DNA from: Actinomycetota bacterium
GTDB lineage: Bacteria; Actinomycetota; CADDZG01; WHSQ01
Assembly: GCA_009380005.1 (NCBI GenBank)
Contig: WHSQ01000010.1
Location: 1-60,581 of the forward strand
DNA: 60,581 nt
Direction: 5' to 3'
This document shows positions 8,466-17,753 of the stretch, in pieces. Under the pieces are notes generated by a model, which saw only the letters and a program-made list of their open reading frames with translations, searched no databases and was not told the origin of the DNA. Each line of letters starts with the position of its first letter. The stretch's first letter is position 1. Made by a program: the position numbers and the translations under genes.

Positions 8466-10011
8466 GATCCTCGGGGATCCTCGCTGCGCTGGCCGCTTCC
8501 GTGGTCCCCTCGCTGCGGGAGCGGGATCGAAGGAACTCCTGGACGCGTTGCAGCAAGGTCGAAGCGCCGATGGCTCCCGCGACCCCCAGGAGCGGCACGG
8601 CAGGAATCACGTACCTATAGTGGTACGCGGCGAAAGTAGCCGGGAATAGCAGTAGGGCGGAGCCCGCCACGGTGAAGAGTAGTGACTCCGGACGCACGTC
8701 GCGTGCGCCGTCGGGACGTCGCCAGATGGCTCCGAGGATGCCCAAGAGAGCCGCGAGGCTCAGGAGTAGGCCGGAGGAATACACCATCATCTGGTAGGAG
8801 CGCAGGAAGTCGGCCCGCCGCTCGTCCAAGTCGAAGGTCTCGTCGATGCCGTACTGGGGTGGAGGGGAGCCGTCCGACTCACGGAACGCCGGCGCGACTC
8901 CCTTCACCTCCGACATGTCCACGAAGAACTGCCACCGCGTGACCCGGATGGGCTCCTGCTCATCCGGGGTTCTCCACGCGAAGAACCTGAGGAAGTCCCC
9001 CGACACCGCACGGGCGTAATCCAACGGCTGCCTGAGGATGAAGCGCCGGGTGAAGGAACCGACGACTTCTCCCTTATCCACCCCCGGTGGGACCTCGAAC
9101 GACCTTAGCGGGGTGTTCCTGCTCCAGATGTTGTAGCTGGGTTGACGTTCCGAAACGGGCGTGTCAATGCAGAGTTGGCGCTCTAGCTCCGGTAGATCGA
9201 CCCCTCGACAGTCCGCGAACGTCGCCACCTTGCCGTACAGGACGTAGCTGCCTCGATTCGTGAGGGTCGAGGCCCCCGTCACCGATCGCTGCCATAGGAA
9301 GTATCCGAACAGAGCCACCGCGAAACCGACCCCCACCGAAACGATCCGCAACCATCCCACCCGGCGGATGAGAACGTAGATCAGAACGACGGGAAGGAGG
9401 GCGACGCCGGCGAAACGCGTGCCCATGGCGAGACCGATGAGCCCTCCGGCCACCGGATACATCCAGACGGTCCCGCGCACCGACCAAGCCACGAGGAGGA
9501 GCGATCCCACGATCAGGCTCTCGAAGAGAGCCTCGGTCAAGATGTGCTGCTCCAGGTTCAACTGGTAGCCGTCGAGGAGGAGAGGGGCGGGACCCATGGC
9601 AGCGACGATAGGCCCTATCCCTAAGCGCAACAGCAGGAGGTACAGCCCCAGGGCCATCAGGAGGCCCAGGGTGTGTTGAGCGGCGGTAGCCACGGCCAGG
9701 GACCCCACCCAGATGGCGGGCTTTAGGAACAGAGCATAGAACAGCGGATGCCAGGTGTCGGGGTTCGTTCCGCGCGAAGCGACGTTCAAGTAGGCGGTCG
9801 TGTCCCCAAGCAGGAGGATCGCGGGCCGGTACGCATTCCAGGCGATCACCCTAAGACTGAGCCCCACGGCGAAGATCAGGGCGAACAGCCAATGCGAACC
9901 GATGCTCGTGGTGAGATATCGGATCGGCCCCTTCGACCCAGCGGCAGGCGAGTCCGGGGTCGTTCGGCGCTCCGGTCCCTTCACGCGAGGAATACGAGCG
10001 CACCTTGGCAC
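8458..10011 (-). CDS. Polytopic GT-C-like membrane protein, possible glycosyltransferase
   Basis: 517 residues with about ten predicted membrane helices in the N-terminal half and three at the C-terminus. The first luminal loop carries LLLGDTTAYLNVASRG; an acidic residue there is typical of GT-C enzymes (GT39/GT83, lipid-linked sugar transferases). The middle, about residues 250-400, is a soluble extracytoplasmic stretch with several Cys. It leads a two-gene unit with the sulfatase, which it overlaps by 8 bases, so both may modify the same envelope polymer. The specific activity is unknown. The annotated start is the furthest upstream; the first helix begins at about residue 37, so a later start is possible. 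Confidence 0.7.
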   Translation of the reverse strand: MPRCARIPRVKGPERRTTPDSPAAGSKGPIRYLTTSIGSHWLFALIFAVGLSLRVIAWNAYRPAILLLGDTTAYLNVASRGTNPDTWHPLFYALFLKPAIWVGSLAVATAAQHTLGLLMALGLYLLLLRLGIGPIVAAMGPAPLLLDGYQLNLEQHILTEALFESLIVGSLLLVAWSVRGTVWMYPVAGGLIGLAMGTRFAGVALLPVVLIYVLIRRVGWLRIVSVGVGFAVALFGYFLWQRSVTGASTLTNRGSYVLYGKVATFADCRGVDLPELERQLCIDTPVSERQPSYNIWSRNTPLRSFEVPPGVDKGEVVGSFTRRFILRQPLDYARAVSGDFLRFFAWRTPDEQEPIRVTRWQFFVDMSEVKGVAPAFRESDGSPPPQYGIDETFDLDERRADFLRSYQMMVYSSGLLLSLAALLGILGAIWRRPDGARDVRPESLLFTVAGSALLLFPATFAAYHYRYVIPAVPLLGVAGAIGASTLLQRVQEFLRSRSRSEGTTEAASAARIPEDRV

Positions 10012-10690
10012 GGGCGAAGTTGCGGTAGCGATCGAATAGGACGTCGATGGCTCGGTCGCTCCCGGAACGCGATGTCGTCAGCAGCTCGTTGTCGCCGAGT
10101 TGGTACAGATCGACGTGGCCCGTCGGGCCGTGCCTCGCCCCTCATATAGCTCCCAATCCACGGGTCGACCGCTTACTGCAGCAGGCGCCACGCTTCGGTA
10201 CGGATCTCGGAACGACTTTACGAGTCGCCCGAAACGTCCAATCGGAAGCTCGACGTTGCTACGGGAACCGCCCCGATGAAGAACGAACGATGGAAGAACC
10301 TATCACTTTGGCTCGGTCTGGGAAGCTGAACTTGTTTGAGGCAGCGAACGGCTTCTCTCTGTGTCTTGCCTTCGGCTCGCTTGCGGGCGACGTCTCGAGC
10401 GGGAACTCTACGCCGATCCCGAAGCCGACCTCAACGCTCGATGGTGGGACCTTGGTCGAGCGGTTCCAGCTGGTCACGCGACCCCCCAGTGAGCCGCCCC
10501 GGATTGGGCCGCCAAGATCCACGTTGCCGCGACCCCGCCTACTAACAGAACTACGTGCTCGGAGACATGCTCGGCAGCACAGCCGCCGGCGATCGCGATC
10601 ACCTGGCCGGGGATGAGACCTGTGACGAGACCGGTAACAAGGATCGACCCCGCGGCGCGGGCGGCGGCGCAGAAGACCGGCGCGGTTGGT
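10012..10690. other. Spacer without a recognisable gene
   Basis: About 680 bases between the DUF5318 stop and the GT-C-like gene, both on the minus strand. Open frames on both strands here are short, low in hydrophobic-core pattern and unlike any family I know. One minus-strand frame (10474-10764) encodes two hydrophobic stretches but overlaps the DUF5318 coding end. I see no repeat, tRNA or clear terminator. Confidence 0.4.
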
Positions 10691-11173
10691 TCAGCCCTGC
10701 TCGCTGTGGCCGGGTTGCCGGCGACCCCCGTTCGTCGAACCTCGCCGCCCGACGACCGCCCCACCGGAGAAGAGACGCCCGGCCGTATAGGCCCGGATCA
10801 GGTGGTTCCAGGAGCAATCGATGCAGACCTCGACGACGTAACAGGTGAACTGGTCGTGATCACGGGCGAGCTCATCGAGCCACTCCGGTGGATAGACCAC
10901 GCGGCCGTTGTTGCGCTTGAGATCCTCGCCGTATACGTAGCTGACCGTCCTCAGGCTCTCGTGCGAGCAGACGGGGCAGCGACCGTCCCGCTCCTCGCCG
11001 ATGTTCCGCCCCGCTCGGAGGAGCTCTGGATGTGCGTCGCAGACGTCGGTCGTCGCCAGCGTCCCCCGGCGCAGGGCCGAGAGGACGGACCGGCGGGCAA
11101 GCGTGTAGTCGACCACGGGGCCCGACGTGCGGGGCGGGTCCGCAGGATCGAACGAAGTACCCGAAGGCGCCAT
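10691..11173 (-). CDS. DUF5318 family protein with zinc-ribbon-like cysteines
   Basis: A 160-residue cytoplasmic protein restricted to actinobacteria. It starts at ATG 11173 (MAPSGTSFDP) and contains VDYTLARRSVLSALRRG, then DVCDAHPELLRAGRNIGE, CPVC, and a second pair in VCIDCSWNHL, likely a zinc site. The middle YVYGEDLKRNNGRVVYP is characteristic. It occupies the Rv0049 position between the PBP and the divergent padR. The minus frame stays open further upstream, but that part is antisense to padR and has no family similarity. The C-terminal tail after the second Cys pair is basic and variable. Its function is not known; the conserved place beside a class A PBP hints at an envelope role. Confidence 0.85.
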   Translation of the reverse strand: MAPSGTSFDPADPPRTSGPVVDYTLARRSVLSALRRGTLATTDVCDAHPELLRAGRNIGEERDGRCPVCSHESLRTVSYVYGEDLKRNNGRVVYPPEWLDELARDHDQFTCYVVEVCIDCSWNHLIRAYTAGRLFSGGAVVGRRGSTNGGRRQPGHSEQG

Positions 11174-11236
11174 CCGAGGATGGTACGCCCGGCCGGAAAG
11201 CGGGGGGCTATCCCGATCCCCGGAGGTGTGCTTTAC

Positions 11237-11275
11237 TATCGTTCTGATATATCGTTTCGATATATCGTGGTGATA
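11237..11275. promoter_or_regulatory. Three abutting 13-bp palindromic repeats before padR (probable operator)
   Basis: Three copies follow one another without a gap: TATCGTTCTGATA (11237-11249), TATCGTTTCGATA (11250-11262) and TATCGTGGTGATA (11263-11275). Each is itself a TATC...GATA palindrome, and the second is near-perfect. The block is an AT-rich island in GC-rich DNA, 30 bases before the padR start and 64 bases from the divergent DUF5318 start. PadR proteins commonly bind palindromes in their own promoters, so autoregulation of padR and ino1 is the natural inference. A period of 13, not 10-11, would place adjacent sites on different helix faces. Confidence 0.75.
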
Positions 11276-11305
11276 CTGGTACCGATCCCCTTGGAGTGAC
11301 GAAGT

Positions 11306-11950
11306 ATGAAGCAGGCTGGGATGTTGGAGCTCCCCGTGCTGGGCCTCCTCAAGGAACGGGAGATGCACGGCTACGAGCTGCGCAAGCAGCTGGGGGCCAT
11401 GCTGGGCCCCTTCTGGCAGGTTTCGTGGGGATCGCTCTACCCGACCCTGAGGCGCCTCGCCAGGGCCGGAGCCGTCGAGAAGCTCGAGACCGAGCAGTCC
11501 AAGCCGCGCCGCACCCGCTCCACGCGCGCGAAGGGTGCCAGGGCGGCATCTCGAGCGGCTCGGGCCACGACCAAGACCACGCTTACGACGGGTCGCCGCA
11601 AGAACGTCTACCGGATAACCCTCGCCGGCGACCAGCTCTTCACGACGCTGCTGGAGGAAACCGCTGCCGCGGTCGATGCCGAGCACTTCACCCTCAAACT
11701 CGCATTCTTCCGTTACCTGAAGCCCGAGATGCGCCTCGCCCTTCTGGAGAGAAGGCGCGCGTACCTCATGCAGAAACTGAACGAATTCAGGGAGAACCTC
11801 AAGCAGTACCGGGAGCGCATGGATAGCTACGCGCTCTCGTTGCAGAACCACGACATGGCTACAACCGAGAGCGACATCGCTTTCATCGACGAGCTCATCA
11901 ACAGGGAGCGCACGGTCGAGCTACCGCGCCCCAATACGTCCCAGGTGTAA
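11306..11950 (+). CDS. PadR family transcriptional regulator
   Basis: The 214-residue protein has the PadR winged helix at residues 1-55 ([39 protein letters not shown]). A basic Ala/Arg/Thr-rich insert of about 35 residues follows (residues about 65-98), then [11 protein letters not shown], the wing strand. The C-terminal half is a long dimerisation coiled coil ([31 protein letters not shown]). It is directly followed by ino1 with a 26-base gap, the same pair as M. tuberculosis Rv0047c-Rv0046c, so it probably controls inositol synthesis. The basic insert within the wing is longer than in compact PadR proteins. The effector is unknown. Confidence 0.9.
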   Translation: MKQAGMLELPVLGLLKEREMHGYELRKQLGAMLGPFWQVSWGSLYPTLRRLARAGAVEKLETEQSKPRRTRSTRAKGARAASRAARATTKTTLTTGRRKNVYRITLAGDQLFTTLLEETAAAVDAEHFTLKLAFFRYLKPEMRLALLERRRAYLMQKLNEFRENLKQYRERMDSYALSLQNHDMATTESDIAFIDELINRERTVELPRPNTSQV

Positions 11951-11976
11951 CGGGACCAATCGCAAGGGGGAGAGGA

Positions 11977-13134
11977 ATGTCGAAGATCCGAGTAGGCGTC
12001 GTGGGAGTGGGGAACTGTGCGTCCTCGCTGATCCAGGGCGTCGAATACTACGCGAAGGCTCGCAGCGATGAACGGGTCCCTGGGCTGATGCACGTAGACA
12101 TCGGCCCCTACCACGTGTCGGACATGGAGTTCTCGTGTGCATTCGATGTCGACGCTGCGAAGGTCGGCCTCGATCTCTCCGAGGCCATGTGGGCCGAGCC
12201 CAACAACACGGTTAAGTTCTCCGACGTCCCCGAACTCGGAGTCGAGGTACTTCGCGGTCATACCTACGACGGCCTCGGCGCTTACTACCGCGAGGTCGTG
12301 ACCGAATCGGAGCTACCTCCCGTCAATGTCGCCAAGGTACTGCGCGAGACGCAGACCGACGTGTTGATCAACTACCTACCCGTCGGTTCGGAGCAGGCCG
12401 GTCGCTTCTACACCGAGCAAGTGCTCGAAGCCGGGGTCGGATTCGTCAACTGCATGCCGGTGTTCATAGCCACCAACGAGGACTGGGCACACCGGTTCAC
12501 CCAGAAGGGTATTCCGATCATCGGCGACGACATCAAGAGCCAGGTCGGCGCGACGATCAGCCATCGCGTCCTCTCGAAATTGTTCGAGGATCGGGGCGTG
12601 GTCATCGACCACACCTACCAGCTGAACTTCGGCGGGAACATGGACTTCATGAACATGCTCGAGCGCGAACGGCTGAAGTCCAAGAAGATCTCGAAGACAC
12701 AGTCGGTCACCTCACAGATCACCGCCGGGATCGATGCCGACGACATCCACATCGGGCCGTCGGACCATGTCCCGTGGTTGAAGGACCGCAAGTGGGCCTA
12801 CATCCGGCTCGAGGGTCGCGAGTTCGGAGACGTGCCTCTCAACATCGAGCTCAAGCTCGAGGTCTGGGATTCGCCGAACTCGGCAGGGGTCGTGATCGAC
12901 GCCGTCCGCTGCGTGAAGCTCGCGCTCGATCGAGGCCTGGGTGGCCCCCTCTTGGGACCCAGTGCCTACTTCATGAAATCGCCTCCGGTTCAGTACGACG
13001 ACGGTGAGGCACGCGACATGGTCGAGGACTTCATCGCCGGGGAAGCCGCGCCGGGGGTCGAGGTCACCGGCAACGGCAACGGGCATCGTTCCTTCTCTCT
13101 CGAGATGGACCCCGCGCTCCGGCGCGACCGTTAG
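11977..13134 (+). CDS. ino1: Inositol-3-phosphate synthase (myo-inositol-1-phosphate synthase)
   Basis: Converts glucose 6-phosphate to inositol phosphate using NAD, feeding phosphatidylinositol, lipoglycans and mycothiol. The 385-residue product is the compact actinobacterial type. It has an N-terminal Rossmann motif [20 protein letters not shown], then [48 protein letters not shown], and [20 protein letters not shown] strong GGGGAGAGG precedes the ATG by 4 bases. It is probably co-transcribed with padR. The C-terminus ends in a variable Gly/Asn-rich tail after GEAAPGV. Confidence 0.97.
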   Translation: MSKIRVGVVGVGNCASSLIQGVEYYAKARSDERVPGLMHVDIGPYHVSDMEFSCAFDVDAAKVGLDLSEAMWAEPNNTVKFSDVPELGVEVLRGHTYDGLGAYYREVVTESELPPVNVAKVLRETQTDVLINYLPVGSEQAGRFYTEQVLEAGVGFVNCMPVFIATNEDWAHRFTQKGIPIIGDDIKSQVGATISHRVLSKLFEDRGVVIDHTYQLNFGGNMDFMNMLERERLKSKKISKTQSVTSQITAGIDADDIHIGPSDHVPWLKDRKWAYIRLEGREFGDVPLNIELKLEVWDSPNSAGVVIDAVRCVKLALDRGLGGPLLGPSAYFMKSPPVQYDDGEARDMVEDFIAGEAAPGVEVTGNGNGHRSFSLEMDPALRRDR

Positions 13135-13174
13135 ACCACGAGCAGCCGAACCGGGGGCCGGGTAGAACGGGCCC

Positions 13175-14461
13175 ATGCAAACCCTCAGTGATGCGCGTCG
13201 GCTCCTGGGAGCCGAGCGGGACTTCCGGGTCCTGCTGAGTTCCCAGTTCATCGCACAGGCGGCGGACGGGATCGCACAGGCGGCCTTCTACGCGGCGCTC
13301 CTCCTGGAAGACCCGCTCGAACAGGGGACGCCGGGCAAGATCCTGGGCCTCTTCGCCCTGACGCTGCTTCCCTACTCGGCGATCGCCCCGTTCCTGGGGG
13401 TCTTCGTCGACCGGTGGAGCCGGCGGTCGGTTCTCGTGGTCTCGAACGCTTCCCGCGCCTTGCTGTTGATCACGTTGCCACTGTGGTCTCGGGCGCTCCC
13501 CGGCGACATCGAGCTGTTCATCGGCATCCTTGCACTACTGGGCCTCGGTCGCCTGTTCTTGACGACCAAGGGTGCCGTCCTTCCGGTCGTCGTCCACGAA
13601 CACGATCTCTTGGAAGCAAACTCGATATCCGGTGGGGGCGGCATGCTGAGTGCGTTGTTCGGCGGCGTGATCGGCTTGGCTCTCGTGGCCGGGATCTCGG
13701 CCGACTCCGTCTTCTTCGCCGCCGGCTTGGCGTACGGCGCAGCCGCATGGGTAGCGCGCCGCCTCTCCTCCCCTCTCTCACATGCGCACCAGCACGTGCC
13801 GCGGCTGAGCCAGGCCATCCGGGACGTTGCGGTGGAGCTGGGCCAGGGCGTGTCTGAGATCTGGCGCCGCGCCGGCGTCCGGCTGCCGCTGGTCTCCATC
13901 TTCCTGCTGCGCACCGTAGGGATGTTCATCGCCGTCGCGGCGATCCTGTTGATCAAGAGAGAGTTCCCGGATCGAGCGGACGAGCTCGGTCGTATATCGA
14001 TCAGCGGTCTCGCCCTGGGTAGCGCCGGCGCGGGAGCGCTCGTGGCAGCCCTGACGGCTCCTTTCCTGGGTCACAGGTTCAACAAGCCCCAGCTGATCAT
14101 CGTCGGCTACGGGGTCTCCGGGATCGGCATCACGGCCCTGGGCGGGATCCAGCACGTCGCTGCGATCCTGTTCCTCACCGCCATCGGTGGTTACGGCACG
14201 TTCGTATCGAAGGTCGCCACCGATGCCCAGGTTCAGGAGGTTCTTCCCGACGAGTACCGAGGCCGGGCCTTCTCCTTCTACGACATCCTCTACAACCTGG
14301 CCAGCGTCGCCGCGGGCGCGGTGATGGTCGCCGCCGGGGACGCCTCGTTGCGAGCCACACTGGTGTGGACGGGGATGATCACGCTGGCACTGGCCGTCGG
14401 CTTCGGGTTGCTGATGAACCGGGCCGAGCTCTTCGTTCCCAACCGCGGCAACCGGTCCTGA
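13175..14461 (+). CDS. MFS transporter
   Basis: 428 residues with twelve predicted helices. The first segment SSQFIAQAADGIAQAAFYAALL, the cytoplasmic loop DRWSRRSVLVVSNASRALLL (MFS motif A region) and the late DEYRGRAFSFYDILYNLAS fit the MFS_3 / enterobactin-exporter-like group. No substrate can be inferred. It lies 40 bases after ino1 on the same strand with no good ribosome site close to ATG 13175. It converges on the methyltransferase gene with a 7-base gap. Confidence 0.85.
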   Translation: MQTLSDARRLLGAERDFRVLLSSQFIAQAADGIAQAAFYAALLLEDPLEQGTPGKILGLFALTLLPYSAIAPFLGVFVDRWSRRSVLVVSNASRALLLITLPLWSRALPGDIELFIGILALLGLGRLFLTTKGAVLPVVVHEHDLLEANSISGGGGMLSALFGGVIGLALVAGISADSVFFAAGLAYGAAAWVARRLSSPLSHAHQHVPRLSQAIRDVAVELGQGVSEIWRRAGVRLPLVSIFLLRTVGMFIAVAAILLIKREFPDRADELGRISISGLALGSAGAGALVAALTAPFLGHRFNKPQLIIVGYGVSGIGITALGGIQHVAAILFLTAIGGYGTFVSKVATDAQVQEVLPDEYRGRAFSFYDILYNLASVAAGAVMVAAGDASLRATLVWTGMITLALAVGFGLLMNRAELFVPNRGNRS

Positions 14462-14468
14462 TCGCGGG

Positions 14469-15203
14469 TCAACCGGGGCGGCGCGCGACCAGCATGAACT
14501 CGTGATGGTCGACGTCCGGCCCCCGCCGCGCGAAATCGCCCGGAGAGACGGACCACACGTGTTCCGGAGCCAGGCCGACTCCGATCGCCAGCAATCGCAG
14601 CTCACGTGGCGTGTACACCCCGGTCCAGAGATCGACCGCGTGCTCCTCCCCGGCTTCGTCGCGGATCGTCGTCTCTTCATGGACGATCCCTTGATCCACG
14701 TCGAGGAAGGCCTCCGTCTGGTAACGGGCCGCGTGGTAGGCGTTGAAGGCGGTGACGACTACCCGGCCCCCGGGTCTGACGGCTTCCGTCATCCGACGCA
14801 GGATCAAAGCATCGTCCTTCCCCATCAAGCCGAACGCGCCCTGGCAGATGGAGATCACCGCATCGAACTCGTCGTCGAAGGGCATCTGTCGTGCGTCGAC
14901 CTGGAAGAAGCCCGCCCCGACCCCCGCGGCCCGAGCAGCGTCGGCGGCGAGATCCAGGAAGCGCCGCGAGACGTCCACGCCTACGACCGACAGGCCGGCC
15001 TGCGCCAGCGGGATGGAGTGACGACCCGGTCCGCAGCCCACATCGAGAAGGCGGGCACCCTTCTCCAGCTGCAACAGGTCCACCAGGAACGCGACCTCCT
15101 GCTCGCTGCCCTTCGTGAAGTCGTATCGCAGGTAGGCGGAGCCCAGCCGCTCGGCCACCTCCTCGAAGAAGGGCCGGCCGGGATGTTCGTGACCCTCGCT
15201 CAC
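14469..15203 (-). CDS. Class I SAM-dependent methyltransferase
   Basis: A 244-residue soluble protein with a Rossmann methyltransferase core. Motif I is LLDVGCGPGRHSIPLA (residues about 55-70), an acidic end of strand 2 is in VVGVDVSRRFLDLA, and motif II/III regions are in DEFDAVISICQGAFG and VRPGGRVVVTAFN. It starts with ATG overlapping the pcnA stop (ATGA). It thus ends the pilT-pcnA-methyltransferase unit. The target is unknown; similarity to small-molecule methyltransferases (Methyltransf_25 type) is all that can be said. Confidence 0.85.
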   Translation of the reverse strand: MSEGHEHPGRPFFEEVAERLGSAYLRYDFTKGSEQEVAFLVDLLQLEKGARLLDVGCGPGRHSIPLAQAGLSVVGVDVSRRFLDLAADAARAAGVGAGFFQVDARQMPFDDEFDAVISICQGAFGLMGKDDALILRRMTEAVRPGGRVVVTAFNAYHAARYQTEAFLDVDQGIVHEETTIRDEAGEEHAVDLWTGVYTPRELRLLAIGVGLAPEHVWSVSPGDFARRGPDVDHHEFMLVARRPG

Positions 15204-16657
15204 GCCTTCTTCTTCTTGGGTTTGGCCGGACGCTTGTCACCCGCCGGCTCGATCCCACGCTCCCGGGCCCACGCGTCCAGCCGCGAGTAGGCCTCGTCCT
15301 CGCCCAGCGGGCCCTCCTCCAGGCGGACCTCGAGCAAGGCCGCCAGCGCCTCTCCGACGATGGGCCCCGGAGGCACGCCCAGGTAGGCCATCACCTGTTC
15401 CCCGTCGAGGTCGGGGCGGATCCTCTCGAGCTCTTCTCTCTGGGCCAAGGCCGAGATCCGGTCCTCGAGCTCGTCCATACGCTCCGCGAGCTGTTTCGCC
15501 TTCGTTGCATTACGCGTCGTGCAGTCGGCGCGCACGAGCGCGTTCAGTTGAACGAGCTCACCACCCGCATCACGCACGTACCGACGCACGGCGCTATCGC
15601 TCCACCCGAGCCGGTACGTATGGAACCTGTGGTGAAGGTAGATCAGCCTCTCCACCTCTTGGACCACCTCGTTCGGGTACCGCAACGCGCGCAGTCGCTC
15701 CGCGGCCATCCGCGCTCCAACGACCTCGTGATGATGGAACGAGACTCCGTCGGGACCGATCGTCCGCGTCTTGGGCTTGCCAATATCGTGCAAGAGCGCG
15801 GCCAAACGCAACTCGAGCTCAGGTGCCGTTCGTTCGATCACGGCGAGCGTGTGCGCGAATACGTCCTTGTGGCGATGTACCGGATCCTGCTCCAGCTTCA
15901 GCGACGAAAGCTCGGGAAGGAAACGATCCGTGAGTCCGGTCGAGTCTGCCAGTCGAAGCGCACTGGCTGGTTCCCGTCCCACCACCAACCTGGATAGTTC
16001 GTCGCGGATGCGTTCGGCCGACACCGTGTCGATCAGAGAGGCGAGCTCTTCGATCGCAACCCGCGCTTCGCGATCGATCTTGAAACCAAGTTGAGACGCG
16101 AACCGGAAAGCTCGCAGCATCCGAAGTGGATCGTCGCTGAACGAATCGCGCGGATCGGCCGGTGTCCGCAGGACGCGCCGGTCGACATCCCGGCGACCTC
16201 CGAATGGATCGACGGGTTCCCTGTCGGGAAGACGGATGGCCATGGCGTTCACGGTGAAGTCACGCCGCGACAGGTCCGTCTCGATGCTCTTCTCGAACGT
16301 CACCTCAGGATGACGCGAGGAGGGTTGGTACTTCTCCGTGCGGAAGGTCGTGATCTCGACGTGTATCCCGCTGAGTAGCGCACCCACCGTTCCGTACTTG
16401 GCTCCTTGCAGCCAGACGGACTCCGCCAGCGGTTGGAGCATCGCCTCAGTCTCCTCCGGCGTGGCGTCGGTGGCGAAGTCGAGGTCCTGTGCCGGTCGAC
16501 CGAGCAACGCGTCCCGCACCGGTCCGCCAACCAGATACAGCTCGTGGCCGGAATCGACGAAGCGGCGCGCGATCCCATCGACGGGTGAACCGGGGGCCAG
16601 CACCTCGTCGAGCGACGGACGCGGTTGCACAGCATCTGGGACGGAAGGGGAAACCAT
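15200..16657 (-). CDS. pcnA: CCA tRNA nucleotidyltransferase with HD domain
   Basis: Adds or repairs the 3' CCA of tRNAs. The 485-residue product has the class II nucleotidyltransferase head: LYLVGGPVRDALLGR, DLDFATDATPEE with the catalytic Asp pair, RRDFTVNAMAI, and DPFGGRRDVDRRVLRT. An HD phosphohydrolase-type domain follows (LAALLHDIGKPKTR, HHEVVGARMA). The C-terminus ends in a poly-Lys/Pro tail. It is the counterpart of Rv3907c. It starts 10 bases after pilT and overlaps the methyltransferase start by 4 bases. Confidence 0.95.
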   Translation of the reverse strand: MVSPSVPDAVQPRPSLDEVLAPGSPVDGIARRFVDSGHELYLVGGPVRDALLGRPAQDLDFATDATPEETEAMLQPLAESVWLQGAKYGTVGALLSGIHVEITTFRTEKYQPSSRHPEVTFEKSIETDLSRRDFTVNAMAIRLPDREPVDPFGGRRDVDRRVLRTPADPRDSFSDDPLRMLRAFRFASQLGFKIDREARVAIEELASLIDTVSAERIRDELSRLVVGREPASALRLADSTGLTDRFLPELSSLKLEQDPVHRHKDVFAHTLAVIERTAPELELRLAALLHDIGKPKTRTIGPDGVSFHHHEVVGARMAAERLRALRYPNEVVQEVERLIYLHHRFHTYRLGWSDSAVRRYVRDAGGELVQLNALVRADCTTRNATKAKQLAERMDELEDRISALAQREELERIRPDLDGEQVMAYLGVPPGPIVGEALAALLEVRLEEGPLGEDEAYSRLDAWARERGIEPAGDKRPAKPKKKKA

Positions 16658-16667
16658 CCATCCCAGC

Positions 16668-17753
16668 CTACGAAACCGGCTGCAGTCCCTCCTGCCGCAG
16701 TGCGATCTGGAAATCGTGCGGGCTCGTTGCCCCGCTCATCGCTTCCTCCAGGGTGACCAATCCGGAGCGATAGAGGGCGAGAAGCGCCTGGTCGAAGGTC
16801 TGCATCCCATAGAAGCCCGATTCGGCAACGATGTCGGGGATCATATGGGTCTGCTCGGGGTTGAGGACCAGGTCCCGGATACGGCCGTTCATCACGAGCA
16901 CCTCGACCGCAGGGATCCGTCCCCGGCCGTCCTTCCGAGCCAGCAGGCGTTGCGACACGATCCCTCTCAAAGACCCTGCAAGCGACACCCGGATCTGCTT
17001 CTGCTGGTGCGGCGGGAAGAAATCGATGACGCGGTTGACCGTCTCGGAAACATCCGTCGTGTGCAACGTAGAGATCACGAGGTGACCTGTCTCGGCGGCT
17101 TGCAACGCGGCCTTGACGGTCTCCTGATCACGGATCTCCCCCACGAAGATCACGTCCGGGTCTTGGCGCATCGCGGCGCGAAGAGCGGTCGCGAAGTCGG
17201 CGGTGTCGTGCCCGATCTCTCGCTGGTTCACGATCGACTTTCGGTCGGGGTGCAGGATCTCGATCGGGTCCTCGATCGTGAGGATGTGATCGGACCTCGT
17301 CGCGTTGATGTGGTTGATCATGGCGGCCGTCGAGGTGGTCTTGCCCGAAGATGTCGGGCCGGTGATCAGGACCAGCCCACGGAACTCCTCGGAGAGCGCC
17401 TTCACCGAGGGGGGGAGTCCCAGGGTTTCGAAGGTGGGACTTCCCGGGAGCACGCGCCGGGCGGCGACTGCGACGCTCCCCCGTTGACGGAAGATGTTGA
17501 CGCGGAAACGGCCGAGGCCACCCTCCGAGAAGGCGAAGTCGACCTCGCCCTTCTCCTTGAACTTGCGCGCCTGCTCGTCGTCCATCAGCTCCATCGCGGC
17601 CTTCTCGCAGTCCGCCGATGTCAGAGGCTCGAACTCGGACTTCGTGAGGGACCCGTTGATCCGGATCGCCGGCGACCCTCCCGCCTTGAGATGCAGGTCC
17701 GAAGCCTTCTTCTCGACCACGAAGCGCAGGAAGTCATGGATCGATGCAGTCAT
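16668..17753 (-). CDS. pilT: Type IV pilus retraction-type ATPase PilT
   Basis: PilT hexamers power pilus retraction. The 361-residue protein starts at ATG 17753 (MTASIHDFLRFVVEKKASDLHLKAGG) and has the PAS-like N-terminal domain. Walker A is GPTSSGKTTS (residues about 135-144), the Asp box lies in ILTIEDPIE, Walker B in RQDPDVIFVGEIRD, and the His box in TGHLVISTLHT. Length and motifs are those of true PilT, not a GspE/PilB loader. No other pilus gene is in the window; it leads a unit with pcnA and a methyltransferase, an odd association. Whether a full pilus system exists elsewhere is unknown. Confidence 0.93.
   Translation of the reverse strand: MTASIHDFLRFVVEKKASDLHLKAGGSPAIRINGSLTKSEFEPLTSADCEKAAMELMDDEQARKFKEKGEVDFAFSEGGLGRFRVNIFRQRGSVAVAARRVLPGSPTFETLGLPPSVKALSEEFRGLVLITGPTSSGKTTSTAAMINHINATRSDHILTIEDPIEILHPDRKSIVNQREIGHDTADFATALRAAMRQDPDVIFVGEIRDQETVKAALQAAETGHLVISTLHTTDVSETVNRVIDFFPPHQQKQIRVSLAGSLRGIVSQRLLARKDGRGRIPAVEVLVMNGRIRDLVLNPEQTHMIPDIVAESGFYGMQTFDQALLALYRSGLVTLEEAMSGATSPHDFQIALRQEGLQPVS

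Noticed and set aside
10474-10764. 96-codon minus-strand frame with two hydrophobic stretches
   Set aside because: It overlaps the coding end of DUF5318, has no ribosome site and resembles no family.
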